A stretch of 64,000 bases of DNA from Cyanobacteria bacterium SZAS LIN-3 (GCA_018266215.1 JAFEAV010000003.1:1-64000); one strand, 5' to 3'; shown: positions 16,816 through 27,200, counted from the first letter of the stretch. Program-made: numbers and translations. Notes: generated from the letters alone by a model not told the origin.

Positions 16816-18960
16816 TTATCGACTGGGTTCCAGGATTTCGTGCTGCGAGTTGCCGCAAATTCTGACCCTGCAATTGGGAAATGAGCGTAAAAGCGCCTGT
16901 TTGTCGGCCGGCCAGGATATAGCATTGACTTTCAGCCAGTTCAGTTTCATTGCCTTCAGAGTTGGTATGCAGTCCGGGCCAAGCACAGCCCCTTCAAGGT
17001 CCAGGTTGTTCAGATCCGGCAGGTTGAGCAGGTATTTCAGTCCGGCCGTTGTGATGTTGTTCTGTCCCACTTTGAGATGGACCAGGTGCTTGATGGTTGC
17101 AATTTTCTCCAGATCACGGTCGGTCAGCTGGCAGTTGGCGAGCGAAAGGTCTTCTATAGTTTTTGAGTTTTTAATTGCGTCCACCACCCTGGTCATATCG
17201 CCGGTACCATCAAGACAAAGGCTTCTGAGCAGAGGTAATCGTTTGATTTTGAGGACGTCTTCGGCTCTTATGGGGCAATCGGCGAGCATAAGTTGGTCAA
17301 GTTGATTGAGTTTAGTCAGCTCCGTGAATGAATCTGCATCCAGGGCACTGGCTACAACTTTGATGCCTTTCAGGTGGGTCAGTTTACCTACTTCTTTGAA
17401 GTGCCTGGCCGTCCAGGCATAGCCGTGGTCGCAGCCTATACTGGCCAGATCATCCGGCCCGAAACCGGCCAGAAGGCGGTAGTTGGCCGCTACTTCCGGT
17501 CCGGTGTCGAGATAGAGGGCTGCCCCGGGAGGGAAAGTTATGCGACCCATTGCGATTTGGCTGCTGGACTTCGGCTCGCCGATCAGGTATAGCTCGCCAA
17601 GATTCATTTTGGCCGGGAATTCAAATATTCGATGTCCTCTTTTATCCTTGCCCCGGAAATAGGGGGAGCTGGGGCTGAACGCCTTGTGACCCTTCCGTGC
17701 CGCCAGGTCCTCTGATTCTCGGGGCAGGGAGGGCAGGAAAGTAACCTGCGAAGCACTGCTCGGGGCGGCGTTCTTTGGTGTGAGTATTGCGAACAAGCTG
17801 ACTGATGCCGCGCCGAGCAGAATAAGCCCAAGGGGCAAAACCAGCCATTTAAAATTGAATCTGTTTGGTATAGAGTCTGTTGAGCCGCTTGTTACCTCAA
17901 CTGTGATTTCCCTGGTGTCAACGGCATTGCCGACAGCTGCTGGGCTGTTGAATTTATTTGGCACCGCATGCGGTGCTTGCCCGGACTGTGCTTGGGTGGA
18001 TTCACAGATCATTTGCAGGTCCTGCAGCACCTCTTCAAAGGACTGGTGTCGTGCCGCCGGCGCCTTTGCCAGTGATCTGGCGACAAATGATTCCAGTCTC
18101 TGCTCAAAACGTCCTTTAGGGTATTTTTCACTCAATGCCGGGGCTTTATTTTGCTGGTGCATGAGCATTGTGCTGAAGGCATTGGTGCCGACAAAGGGCG
18201 GTTGACCGGTCAGAGCTTCGTAGAGGCTGCAACCGAAGGAATAGATATCTGAGCGCTCGTCGACGGTCTGACCCAGTGATTGTTCGGGACTCATGTACAG
18301 CGGACTGCCGAATATTAGGCCGGTGCCGGTCAGGCGCTGACTGTCCAGCTCCATAGCCTTGTCGGTTATCAGTTTTGTTATGCCGAAGTCGACTAGTTTG
18401 ATGGTCTCCGGCGCGTTGCCCACGGCCTGACAAATAAATATGTTGGCTGGTTTGATGTCGCGGTGTACCATTTTCAGCCGATGGGCGTGGAGCATTGCTT
18501 GAGCCACTGCCCGGAAATAGTGAAGGGCCTGCTCTTTTGGCAGCGGGCGTTCGAGAAGCAGCCGGTCGGCCAGGGAGTGGCCCGCTAGAAGCTCCATTGT
18601 GTAATAAGGCAGGTTGTTTTGACCGATGCCAAAGTCAAAGACTTTGATGATGTTAGCATCATCCAGTTTGGCAATAGCCTGGGCTTCGCGCTGGAAGCGC
18701 AACCAGGCGTCCATGCTCACCTGGGTGGAGGCAAACGTTTTCAGTGCCACCTCTTTATTGAGCTCCAGATGAGTGGCTTTGTAGACCGCACCCATGCCGC
18801 CCGTGCCCAGCAGCGAGATGATTTTGTATTTACCGTCCACAATGGTGCCCGGGGGCATAGCCTGTTTGGGCGCAGAGTCTTCCCCTGCGTCTTTCAGTCC
18901 TCCCGGCGCCAGCGTGAAGGTGCGCGATTGAGCAAGGTAATCGATGTTATCGCTGTTCAT
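16816..18960 (-). CDS. Transmembrane Ser/Thr protein kinase with C-terminal leucine-rich repeats (copy 1)
   Basis: A 714-residue protein. The kinase domain spans about 45-315: glycine loop GTGGMGAV at 52-59, Lys74, HRDIKPAN with Asp168, DFG at 191-193 and the SPEQSLGQ activation-segment end. A Pro/Thr-rich linker, one membrane helix (about 371-393) and a C-terminal region with at least five leucine-rich-type repeats (about 540-690) follow. The kinase is expected inside and the repeats outside the cell membrane. The ATG at 18960 overlaps the 3' end of the second copy by 14 bases, so the two are translationally coupled. Both share an N-terminal motif SRTF. Confidence 0.9.
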   Translation of the reverse strand: MNSDNIDYLAQSRTFTLAPGGLKDAGEDSAPKQAMPPGTIVDGKYKIISLLGTGGMGAVYKATHLELNKEVALKTFASTQVSMDAWLRFQREAQAIAKLDDANIIKVFDFGIGQNNLPYYTMELLAGHSLADRLLLERPLPKEQALHYFRAVAQAMLHAHRLKMVHRDIKPANIFICQAVGNAPETIKLVDFGITKLITDKAMELDSQRLTGTGLIFGSPLYMSPEQSLGQTVDERSDIYSFGCSLYEALTGQPPFVGTNAFSTMLMHQQNKAPALSEKYPKGRFEQRLESFVARSLAKAPAARHQSFEEVLQDLQMICESTQAQSGQAPHAVPNKFNSPAAVGNAVDTREITVEVTSGSTDSIPNRFNFKWLVLPLGLILLGAASVSLFAILTPKNAAPSSASQVTFLPSLPRESEDLAARKGHKAFSPSSPYFRGKDKRGHRIFEFPAKMNLGELYLIGEPKSSSQIAMGRITFPPGAALYLDTGPEVAANYRLLAGFGPDDLASIGCDHGYAWTARHFKEVGKLTHLKGIKVVASALDADSFTELTKLNQLDQLMLADCPIRAEDVLKIKRLPLLRSLCLDGTGDMTRVVDAIKNSKTIEDLSLANCQLTDRDLEKIATIKHLVHLKVGQNNITTAGLKYLLNLPDLNNLDLEGAVLGPDCIPTLKAMKLNWLKVNAISWPADKQALLRSFPNCRVRICGNSQHEILEPSR

Positions 18961-21100
18961 CTTTCACCTGGCCAGAGTTTTCGATGCGGCAACCCGGAGG
19001 CAGGGCTTTTTGCAGCGCCGTCACCTGCGCTGGGGTCCATTTTGCGTGATTGAATCGCACTTCCGAAAGGTGTTTAAATTTGCCCAGGATCGCTGTTGCG
19101 CTGGGAGGAAGGTCCAGACCCTCCAGATAAATGGACCGCAAGTTTGGCAGGTCTGCCAGGGGCAAGAGCCCGGGAGCTGTGAGCTGCGCGTTGTGACCGA
19201 TGCGCAATTCGCTGAGATTTTTAATGCGTGCCAGCTGTTTTAAGTCATTGTTTGTCAGATCACAATGTTCAATGGCCAGGGTGTGCAGGCGGTTTGATTG
19301 TGCCAGTATCGGACAGACGGCTGAAAGATGTTCGATTGAATTAAGTCTGAGATTGCCTAGCCGTCTCAGGCTGCGGCATTTCAGGAGGTTCTCTAAGGTG
19401 CATTCACATTCCGGTATTTCGAGCACCGTCAGGTTGGGCATCCTGTCTACGATCCTGAAGAACGAATCATCTAATTTGCTTGTATATACGATCAGCGAGT
19501 GCAGGCCGGTTAAATGCGCGATGTGCTGATACTGGACAGCGGACCATTCCGGGCCCTGATCGAGTTTGAGCGCGTTCAGGTCATCGGGGCGAAATCTATC
19601 GAACCATTCCGGGTGCTCCGCCAGTTGAAAGTCTGCGGTCAGGCTGATTGCCGCGCCCTTTTTAAAGGTAACGGTGTTTTGTGCCGCTTGCATATCGTTA
19701 TTGAGATTTTCATCCGAATACATAGTATGGAAATGCCCTAGATAGGTGCCTTTGTCAAAGCGAAATTGTCGCCGGCCATCGGGCAGGATGAAGGAGTAAT
19801 ATGCTCCGACCGGCTGAACTGATTCCCGGCTCTGGGCTACGCCATTTTCATGAGGGAGAGATGAGTTGGGCGGAGCGCTTTTGCTGCTTTTGTCCGCGAC
19901 TGTGGCCGACGCCTTTTTTGTGTTGGACTTTGAGTTCAATAAAGCAAGACTGCCTGCCGCTGACAGCGTCAGAATAATTGCGCAGGCAACTACCAGGCGT
20001 ATAGGCGTTTGTTGTTTCTGGGTTTCAAAAGTATCTGCTCCCTCCAGCAGTTCTGCCCTTGCTGTTACCGGTATCGTATGTGGTGCCGGGCTTGACCTGG
20101 CCTTGTTGTTTGCAGACTGGGATGAGCTATCTGCGGCCTGATCTTCCAGAATAATGTTGAGGTCGCTCAGGACATTTTCAAATGATTGATAGCGCAGGTC
20201 GACATTTTTAGCCAGGAGCTTGGCCATTAAGGACTCCAGTCGGCGGCCATAGCTGCCCGCCGGATCTTTGTCCGCCAGGGTCGGTGGCTTTTGATTCTGA
20301 TGCATGATCATTGTGGCGAAGACATTGCTGCCGACAAAAGGCGGCTGGCCGGTAAGAGCTTCAAATAGGGCGCAGCCGAAGGAATAGATATCGGACCTGC
20401 CGTCGACCGCCTGGCCGAGGGATTGTTCGGGGCTCATGTAGAGGGGGCTGCCGAAGATAAGTCCCGAATCCGTCTGTCTCTGGCTGTCCAGGCTCTGGCT
20501 GCTGATCAGCTTCGCTATGCCGAAGTCGACTAATTTGACTATTGGTTTGGCTGTTGGCTCAGCCTGGCAGATGAATATATTGCCGGGCTTGATGTCGCGG
20601 TGGATGATTTTCAACTTGTGGGCGTGCAAAAGAGCGCGGGCGACGGTTTGGAAAAAGCCCAGCGCCTCGCCCTGAGTTAAAGGGCCGTTATCGTGTAATT
20701 TTTCCGCCAGCGATTGACCGGTTAAAACTTCCATCGTGTAGTAAGGCAGATTGTTTGTGCTTACTCCAAAGTCATAGACTTTTACGATATTGATGTCGTC
20801 CAGTTTTCCGATTGCCTGAGCCTCTCGCTGGAATCGCAACCACGAGTCCTCGTTGATAGTTGCGCTGCGGAAAGTTTTGAGCGCCACCTCCTTATTGAGC
20901 TGGAGATGCTTCACTTTGTAGACCGCGCCCATACCTCCTGCTCCAAGCATGGTCAGGACTTCGTATTTGGCATCGATGATTGTGCCGGGCTCAAATGAGA
21001 CGCCTTTGAACGGCGCTCCGCTGAGCTCCATATCAATATCTTGCAGCGCGCCGTTGATCACTTTGAAGGTGCGCGAGAGGGCCAAATCAGCGACGATCAT
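18947..21100 (-). CDS. Transmembrane Ser/Thr protein kinase with C-terminal leucine-rich repeats (copy 2)
   Basis: A 717-residue paralogue of the downstream gene with the same order of parts: glycine loop GAGGMGAV (53-60), Lys75, HRDIKPGN with Asp169, DFG at 192-194, one membrane helix near 370-392 and leucine-rich-type repeats in the last 180 residues. Catalytic residues are intact. The kinase halves are very similar between the two copies while the linkers and outer domains differ, as expected after tandem duplication with divergence of sensing. It is the first gene of the pair; its promoter must lie in the 125-base gap shared with the divergent M16 protease gene. Confidence 0.9.
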   Translation of the reverse strand: MIVADLALSRTFKVINGALQDIDMELSGAPFKGVSFEPGTIIDAKYEVLTMLGAGGMGAVYKVKHLQLNKEVALKTFRSATINEDSWLRFQREAQAIGKLDDINIVKVYDFGVSTNNLPYYTMEVLTGQSLAEKLHDNGPLTQGEALGFFQTVARALLHAHKLKIIHRDIKPGNIFICQAEPTAKPIVKLVDFGIAKLISSQSLDSQRQTDSGLIFGSPLYMSPEQSLGQAVDGRSDIYSFGCALFEALTGQPPFVGSNVFATMIMHQNQKPPTLADKDPAGSYGRRLESLMAKLLAKNVDLRYQSFENVLSDLNIILEDQAADSSSQSANNKARSSPAPHTIPVTARAELLEGADTFETQKQQTPIRLVVACAIILTLSAAGSLALLNSKSNTKKASATVADKSSKSAPPNSSLPHENGVAQSRESVQPVGAYYSFILPDGRRQFRFDKGTYLGHFHTMYSDENLNNDMQAAQNTVTFKKGAAISLTADFQLAEHPEWFDRFRPDDLNALKLDQGPEWSAVQYQHIAHLTGLHSLIVYTSKLDDSFFRIVDRMPNLTVLEIPECECTLENLLKCRSLRRLGNLRLNSIEHLSAVCPILAQSNRLHTLAIEHCDLTNNDLKQLARIKNLSELRIGHNAQLTAPGLLPLADLPNLRSIYLEGLDLPPSATAILGKFKHLSEVRFNHAKWTPAQVTALQKALPPGCRIENSGQVKDEQR

Positions 21101-21234
21101 GGGACTCCCGAGGGCTCAGTTGCTCATCACATACCACGCAGGACCTGGATTAAATCCGCCATCAAGCGGTTAAAATGAGCTGCTGGTGAAGCATTAACCG
21201 GCCCTGGTAGCCTGGTAGTCAATGGGTGGCTGAT

Positions 21235-24200
21235 ATGAATTGGAATTGCAGACGGCCCCAGGCGCATGGGGTTTTGCGTGCGCTGGGACAGGGGCTTCTG
21301 GGTACCTGCCTGGTTGTCGCCAATTGCGGTGCGTACGCCGCCGAACCCGGCCAGAAAGGCTCCGGCTCTGATGTCGGGACGGGCGGAGGCGTGGAGGCGC
21401 CGCAGTTTGATTTGCTCAAACTGAAGCGTGGACAGGTGGTCGACGGCTTCCGCACCGAGGCGGTTTATGTCACTGATGCCGATAAGGCCATCGGTGCCAG
21501 GTTTAAGCATGTGCACAGCGGTTTTACTCTGGACCTACTCTCGGTCCAGACGGCGCCGCAGGCCTTTATCTGGGTCAACACGCCGCCCACCTCCGATATG
21601 GGTGAGCCGCATACGCAGGAGCATTTGCTTCTGGGTAAGGGCTGTAAGGGGCGTAGCGTGGCTACTCTGGAAGAAATGTCCATGACTTCCAGCTCGGCCA
21701 TGACTATGCAATGGCGCACTTGTTATCACTTCAATACGACCGCCGGGCCGCAGGTATTTTATGAGCAGGTCGAGCGTCGCCTGGATGCACTTTTGCATCC
21801 GGATTATACGGATGTGGAAGTAGCCCGCGAGGTGCGCAACTTTGGCGTCAGTAAAGATCCCAAGGATGGACTGCTCAAGCTGGAAGAAAAAGGAACCGTG
21901 TATAACGAGATGGTCAGTTCGGTCAAATCGCCGAGCAATGCCGTCTGGCGTGCTCAATATGCGAGTTTGTACGGCAAGAATCATCCCCTCTACTTTATGT
22001 CCGGCGGTTCGCCGGAAGGGCTGCGCAAGCTGACTCCCGCTGATATCAGGGCCTTTCGCAATAGTCATTATGTTTTGCACAATATGGGCATGATTGTGGC
22101 CGTGCCTAAAAATATGAAAGTGCCGGAGGTGCTCGGCCGTTTCAATAAACTCCTGAGCAACCTTGAGCCTGCCGCTGTCGCTTCCGACCTTTTAAACAAG
22201 TCGGATATCCCAGTCTTTCCGCCACCGCAACCGGTGGCATCATCCGGTTTGCAAATCGTTTCCTATCCTGAGAAGGACGCCGAGAAGCCCGGCTCGATTG
22301 AGCTCTACTGGCCGGCCCGGCTAAATTTGAGCGCCCAGCAGGAGCTTCTGCTTGGTTTGTTCCTCGGTAATCTCGCTGGCGATCCGGCCACTCCCCTGTA
22401 CAAAAAATTTATTGACCGTCGCACCAGGTTTATGGATCTCGGAGCAACCGGCGTCTGGGCTTCGGTTAGCGATGACCCCGGCTTTCCGATATCTATTGGC
22501 TTGAGCAGTGTGTCTAAGGCCAACATCAATGAAAAAACAATCGGTCTGGTGCGTCAGGAAGTTGAAAAAGAGCTGGCCGCAATCGCCTCCTGGAAGGACG
22601 ATTCACCTGAGCTTGCCGCTTTCAATTCGCGTCTGCGCGATCGCATAATCGCTACGCGCAGATCCTATGGCAAGTTCGTCAATTCGCCCCCCGGCTTCGG
22701 CAATCGCTGGCAGGGTTCCGGCTGGATGGGACTCTTCCAGACTATCGGCCGGGATGGTGAATTTCACCAGTCGGTAACATTGAAGCCGGCGATTGAATTT
22801 GCCGAAAAAGAATTGCAGGGCAAAACCAACATCTGGCGCCGTTATCTGCAGGACTGGCATATGACCGGCACCATCCCCTACGCTATTGCAAATAAGCCCG
22901 ATCCCGAGCTTTTGACGAAGGAAGAGGCCGAGACAAAAGAGCGTCTGAAGGCCGAGACCGAGCGCTTGAAGAAGGTCTATAAAACCAGCGACGAGCAGGA
23001 GGCTTTGCGTCTCTATAAAGCCGATTACGACAGGGCCACAGCCGAGCTGGAGGAGCTGGCCAAGCACGATCAGCCGCCCAAGCTTGTCGAGAGTCTGCCT
23101 CTCACCGAAGACGATCAGCTGGAATACAAAATCGGCCAGCTGGATGGCGTGCCCCTGGTCTCGTCCACTTTTGACAGCATGACCGGAGCCACCGCCGGCC
23201 TGGCTCTGCGTGCTGATAGTGTGGACGAGGATGACATTTTATACCTGTCTTTTTTGCCGATGATGCTCAATCAGATGGGCATGATTATCGACGGCAAGCC
23301 TGTCAGCTACGAACAATTGCTCGACATGTGGCGGCGGGAGATACTCTCGGTTTACAGCTCCTTCAGTACAAATTCTATGAACGGTCGTTGTGAGCTGGTT
23401 GTGCGCGGCTCGGGCAACGATCCGACCGAGGTCGACCGCGCCATAGTCTGGATGGAGCGCCTGCTTGAGCATCCCGACTGGCGGCCGGAAAACCTTCCCC
23501 GCATCCGTGACGTTGTCGATCAATCGCTTACTGCCCTGCGCAATACGCGCCAGGGCGGCTATGAAGAGTCCTGGGTGCACGGCGTCTCCGGTGCCTACTG
23601 GCGGCAGCAATGGCCGCTCTATCTGGCCACGCGTTGCTTCCTCACCCGCACCCATAATGTCCAGCGTCTGCGCTGGCTGCTCAAGGGGGATGCTCCAGCT
23701 GATTCTCTCAAAGGCTTTGTTGCTTTCATGGGTAAGCTGTCGCAGCTGGACGGGGAGAAGCGCTCGGATCTGAAGACTTTGCTTGATGTATTGCAGTCGG
23801 ACAAAGCCGCTAAGGTGCCTCTTTCGCCTGCCGCCCAGGCACTGGTCGCTGATTTTAAAAAGCAGCCAAAGGCCGTCTCCACGCTTGTCTCGGATGCTGC
23901 AAAAGACCTGGCCCAGGATCTGTCGGATATACCGGACGATTGTTTGAAGCACGACTGGCAGACGCTTTGCGATGAGATCGCCGCCGATGTGCAGGTGCCT
24001 CCGGCTGAAACTCTGGCTCGCTTCGACCGGGTGCGACGCAAACTGCTCACCACGGGTGGTGCACGTTTGTTTGTCATCGGCGCTCAGTCGACCCAGGAGA
24101 AAATGCAGGCGCCCCTCAAAGCCTTGCTCAAAACTCTTGGCTCCGAGCCTTTTGAAGCTGTCAAATACAGCGATCATAGTTTGATACTGTCGCGTATCCA

Positions 24201-24942
24201 GGAGCGTGAAAAGAGCGCTGAGCGGCCTGTATATGTGGGCTTTGTCAATGATAATTCGCAGCAGGGTGTGTTTTTGCACTCGGCTCCTGCGATCAAATAT
24301 AGCGATCTTGATCAGGAATCTTTACTGCGTTATCTTTCCTTTTTGCAATATGCCGGTGGTGGCGCCCACAGTATCTTTATGAAGACCTGGGGTGCCGGAT
24401 TGGCTTACGGCAACGGTCTTGGTCAGGGCCCTAATGAGCGCATGCGCTATTACGCCGACAAGACACCGGCGCTGTCCGAGACCATCAAGTTTGTCGCCGA
24501 GCAGTTGAAGAGCGCGCCCGGAGACCTGGACCTGGCTGATTATGCTGTTGCCGGGGCGTTCAGCTCACAGTCGGCCCAGAGTTATGAAAGCCGCGGCGAA
24601 AATCTGGCCGAGTCCCTGGTGGATGATGAGCCGCCCGAGGTGGTCAGCCGCTTCCGTCAGGCGATTCTGGACCTGCGCAAAAAGCCGGACCTTGCCTCCT
24701 CTCTGCGCGAGCGCATGCTGCCTCAGTATGGACGGGTGGTGCCCGGCCTGGGAGTGAAGGGCGAGGATGTGCCCGACGCTGTTTATATGGTCATCGGTGA
24801 CGATAAGCAGATGAAGCTCTATGAGGAGTATTTGAAGACTGTGGCCGGGACCGATACAAAATTGCACCGGGTTTACGGCCGCGATTTCTGGGTCTTTGGT
24901 GGCAAAGAGCACAAACTATCAAATGGGCAAAAAGGCGATTGA
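21235..24942 (+). CDS. M16C (PreP-like) zinc metalloprotease, secreted
   Basis: About 1235 residues from the ATG at 21235, which has GGGTGG five bases upstream (a GTG at 21226 is possible). A signal peptide ends near AYA-A (residue 35). The inverted zinc motif HTQEH is at 126-130 and a third ligand Glu225 lies in VYNEM; the 95-residue spacing matches presequence protease. The total length suits the four-domain, two-half PreP clam-shell, with a Lys/Glu-rich coiled linker near residues 560-620. The likely role is degrading small peptides outside the cytoplasm. It is divergent from the kinase pair. Confidence 0.88.
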   Translation: MNWNCRRPQAHGVLRALGQGLLGTCLVVANCGAYAAEPGQKGSGSDVGTGGGVEAPQFDLLKLKRGQVVDGFRTEAVYVTDADKAIGARFKHVHSGFTLDLLSVQTAPQAFIWVNTPPTSDMGEPHTQEHLLLGKGCKGRSVATLEEMSMTSSSAMTMQWRTCYHFNTTAGPQVFYEQVERRLDALLHPDYTDVEVAREVRNFGVSKDPKDGLLKLEEKGTVYNEMVSSVKSPSNAVWRAQYASLYGKNHPLYFMSGGSPEGLRKLTPADIRAFRNSHYVLHNMGMIVAVPKNMKVPEVLGRFNKLLSNLEPAAVASDLLNKSDIPVFPPPQPVASSGLQIVSYPEKDAEKPGSIELYWPARLNLSAQQELLLGLFLGNLAGDPATPLYKKFIDRRTRFMDLGATGVWASVSDDPGFPISIGLSSVSKANINEKTIGLVRQEVEKELAAIASWKDDSPELAAFNSRLRDRIIATRRSYGKFVNSPPGFGNRWQGSGWMGLFQTIGRDGEFHQSVTLKPAIEFAEKELQGKTNIWRRYLQDWHMTGTIPYAIANKPDPELLTKEEAETKERLKAETERLKKVYKTSDEQEALRLYKADYDRATAELEELAKHDQPPKLVESLPLTEDDQLEYKIGQLDGVPLVSSTFDSMTGATAGLALRADSVDEDDILYLSFLPMMLNQMGMIIDGKPVSYEQLLDMWRREILSVYSSFSTNSMNGRCELVVRGSGNDPTEVDRAIVWMERLLEHPDWRPENLPRIRDVVDQSLTALRNTRQGGYEESWVHGVSGAYWRQQWPLYLATRCFLTRTHNVQRLRWLLKGDAPADSLKGFVAFMGKLSQLDGEKRSDLKTLLDVLQSDKAAKVPLSPAAQALVADFKKQPKAVSTLVSDAAKDLAQDLSDIPDDCLKHDWQTLCDEIAADVQVPPAETLARFDRVRRKLLTTGGARLFVIGAQSTQEKMQAPLKALLKTLGSEPFEAVKYSDHSLILSRIQEREKSAERPVYVGFVNDNSQQGVFLHSAPAIKYSDLDQESLLRYLSFLQYAGGGAHSIFMKTWGAGLAYGNGLGQGPNERMRYYADKTPALSETIKFVAEQLKSAPGDLDLADYAVAGAFSSQSAQSYESRGENLAESLVDDEPPEVVSRFRQAILDLRKKPDLASSLRERMLPQYGRVVPGLGVKGEDVPDAVYMVIGDDKQMKLYEEYLKTVAGTDTKLHRVYGRDFWVFGGKEHKLSNGQKGD

Positions 24943-24989
24943 GTATATTGATTGGGACTGCACGGCATTGATCGCGGGAGGAATGAGCC

Positions 24990-25844
24990 ATAACTGAAGT
25001 GCGCACCCAGAGGAGTCCGGCCGGAAAGGCGCTCTGGTTTATCGAAACGCATTTTAAGCAGGACCTGACTCTGGGCGAAATAGCCGAATACAGCGGCGTG
25101 TCTCGCTATCACATGGCACGTGCTTTTGAGTCGGCGACCGGCCTTTCGGTCATGCGCTATGTGCGTGGTCGCCGCTTGAGTGAGGCTGCCAGGGCCCTGG
25201 CCCAGGGTGCTCCCGAGATTCTTGCCGTGGCTGTGGAAGCTGGTTATGGTTCTCACGAAGCCTTTACCCGTGCTTTTCGCGAGCAGTTTGGCGTTACACC
25301 GGAAGCTGTCAGGGCGCAGGGTTGCCTGGATCAGCTGGACTTACTGGAGCCGAGAAAAATGAACGAAGCAACACTAATAGACCTTGAGGAGCCGCGCTTT
25401 GAAGAAGGTCGGGCCTTTTTGATGGCGGGTATCGCCGAGCGCTATCCCTGTGATGATTGCGCGGCAATACCCGCCCAGTGGCAGCGTTTTACCCCTTATC
25501 TGGGCACTATCAAAGGGCAGATTGGCCGGGTTTCCTATGGCGTCGGCTTCAATGGAGACGGCCAGGGCAACTTCGATTATATGTGTGCCGTCGAGGTAAG
25601 CGAAGACGCCGAATTGCCGGATGGATTTACACGCCTTGAGATCAAGCCGCAAAAATACGCCGTTTTCACCCACCGCGGGCACATCTCCACCATCGCCAAT
25701 ACCTGGAATACCATCTGGAATAAGTGGCTGCCACAGTCCGGTTATGAGTACGCCCTGGCTCCAAATATGGAGCGGGTGGGCGAAGATTTTAATGGTGAAA
25801 CCGGACTGGGCAGCCTCGAGATCTGGATCCCCATCAAGCGCTGA
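24990..25844 (+). CDS. AraC-family regulator with GyrI-like effector domain
   Basis: Two AraC helix-turn-helix units occupy about residues 15-110 (LGEIAEYSGVSRYHMARAF, then VAVEAGYGSHEAFTRAF), followed by a GyrI-like small-molecule-binding domain (about 120-282), as in Rob/SoxS-like drug-responsive regulators. The start is odd: GTG at 24999 is 17 bases from the only ribosome site GGGAGG, while ATA at 24990 (giving MTEV) is at the ideal distance; a TGA at 24984 blocks anything further upstream. I give the ATA start; 24999 is the conservative choice. It may share a transcript with the M16 gene. Confidence 0.85.
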   Translation: MTEVRTQRSPAGKALWFIETHFKQDLTLGEIAEYSGVSRYHMARAFESATGLSVMRYVRGRRLSEAARALAQGAPEILAVAVEAGYGSHEAFTRAFREQFGVTPEAVRAQGCLDQLDLLEPRKMNEATLIDLEEPRFEEGRAFLMAGIAERYPCDDCAAIPAQWQRFTPYLGTIKGQIGRVSYGVGFNGDGQGNFDYMCAVEVSEDAELPDGFTRLEIKPQKYAVFTHRGHISTIANTWNTIWNKWLPQSGYEYALAPNMERVGEDFNGETGLGSLEIWIPIKR

Positions 25845-25845
25845 T

Positions 25846-27159
25846 TCAGTTTTGCTTGACCGGGGGCTCCAGAATTTCTCGGCCGCCAAGGTAGGGCCTG
25901 AGCGCAACCGGTACGTAAATGCTGCCGTCGGCTTGCTGGTGGTTTTCCAGCAGGGCGATCAGTATGCGCGGCGAGGCGATGGCCGTATTGTTCAAGGTGT
26001 GAGCATAGATTTTGCGACCCTCTTCGTCGCGATATTTCAGGCCCAGGCGGCGGGCCTGAAAGTCATGGAAGCTCGAACACGAATGCGTTTCGCCGTAGGC
26101 ATCGCGGCTGGGCATCCATGTTTCGATATCGTGTTTGCGCACCTGGCCCAGGCCCATCTCCCCGGCGCAGACCGCCACTACCCGGTAAGGCAGCTCAAGG
26201 GCTTGCAATATGTCCTCGGCATTTTGCAAGAGATTATTGTGCTCCTGCAGCGATAGTGCTTCATCGTTGCGGCATATGACGACCTGCTCCACCTTTTGAA
26301 ACTGGTGCACCCGGTACAGGCCCTTCACGTCTCTGCCGGCCGATCCGGCTTCCCGACGGAAGCACGGCGTCATGCCGGCATAGCGTAGGGGAAGCTCTTG
26401 CAGCTCCAGGGTCTGGTCCATGTGCATGGCCATCATCCCCACCTCCGATGTGCCGGTCAGGTAGAGCTTGTCCTCGGTCAGGGCGTAGGCATTGTCTTCA
26501 CCCAGGGGGAAATAGCCAGTTCCATACATGGCATTTTCTTTCACCATTAGTGGTGGCAGTATCGGGGTCAGGCCGCGAGCCACAACACTGTCGAGGGCGA
26601 AGCGCAGCACGGCCAGCTCCAGCAGAGCGCCCGTACCTTTGAGGGCATAGGCGCGCGAGCCGGCAATCAGTCTGGGGCCGTCCTGCTCCACCATGTTGTG
26701 CAGGGTCGCCAGTTGCATATGATCCTTGAGGGCAAATGGCTTTCTGGCGACCTCCCCCACCCGTCTCAGTTCTACGTTATCGTCGTCGCTGCCTCCGTCC
26801 GGCACGCCCGGGCAGGGCAGTCCGGGCACGAAGGCCTCCAGTCGGGCGAATCTGGTCTTGAGAGTCTCATATTCGGCCTGCCGGGCGGCGATGGCATCGC
26901 CCACAGTGCGCGCCCGGGCGATAAGAGTTTTTTTCTCCTCTGCTTCGATATTTATTTCGCCTTCTGCCTGCGGTGCTTTTTTGCCGATTTGATCAGTCAG
27001 CTCATTGCGCTGCCTGCGCAGGTCATCGAGCTCCTGGCGCGCCTGGCGTAATTTTTCACCGGTCTCTATCAAGGCGTCTATGTCGAGAGCTATTCGCTTG
27101 CGCGCCGCCGCTTGTTTGTATAACTCTCTGTTCTGGCGGACGTGTTCTAAATCAATCAT
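25846..27159 (-). CDS. serS: Seryl-tRNA synthetase
   Basis: A 437-residue class II synthetase that charges tRNA-Ser (and tRNA-Sec where present). The N-terminal coiled-coil arm (about 1-110) is followed by the catalytic core: motif 2 as PCFRREAGSAGRDVKGLYRVHQF and motif 3 region with HSCSSFHDFQARR. Length is normal (E. coli 430). GAGG lies seven bases before the ATG. A leader of about 180 bases with a hairpin and an intrinsic terminator precedes the gene (see below). Confidence 0.96.
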   Translation of the reverse strand: MIDLEHVRQNRELYKQAAARKRIALDIDALIETGEKLRQARQELDDLRRQRNELTDQIGKKAPQAEGEINIEAEEKKTLIARARTVGDAIAARQAEYETLKTRFARLEAFVPGLPCPGVPDGGSDDDNVELRRVGEVARKPFALKDHMQLATLHNMVEQDGPRLIAGSRAYALKGTGALLELAVLRFALDSVVARGLTPILPPLMVKENAMYGTGYFPLGEDNAYALTEDKLYLTGTSEVGMMAMHMDQTLELQELPLRYAGMTPCFRREAGSAGRDVKGLYRVHQFQKVEQVVICRNDEALSLQEHNNLLQNAEDILQALELPYRVVAVCAGEMGLGQVRKHDIETWMPSRDAYGETHSCSSFHDFQARRLGLKYRDEEGRKIYAHTLNNTAIASPRILIALLENHQQADGSIYVPVALRPYLGGREILEPPVKQN

Positions 27160-27200
27160 CTTGTACCTCTAATGCTTGTATATGCGGCGAGGCACAAACT

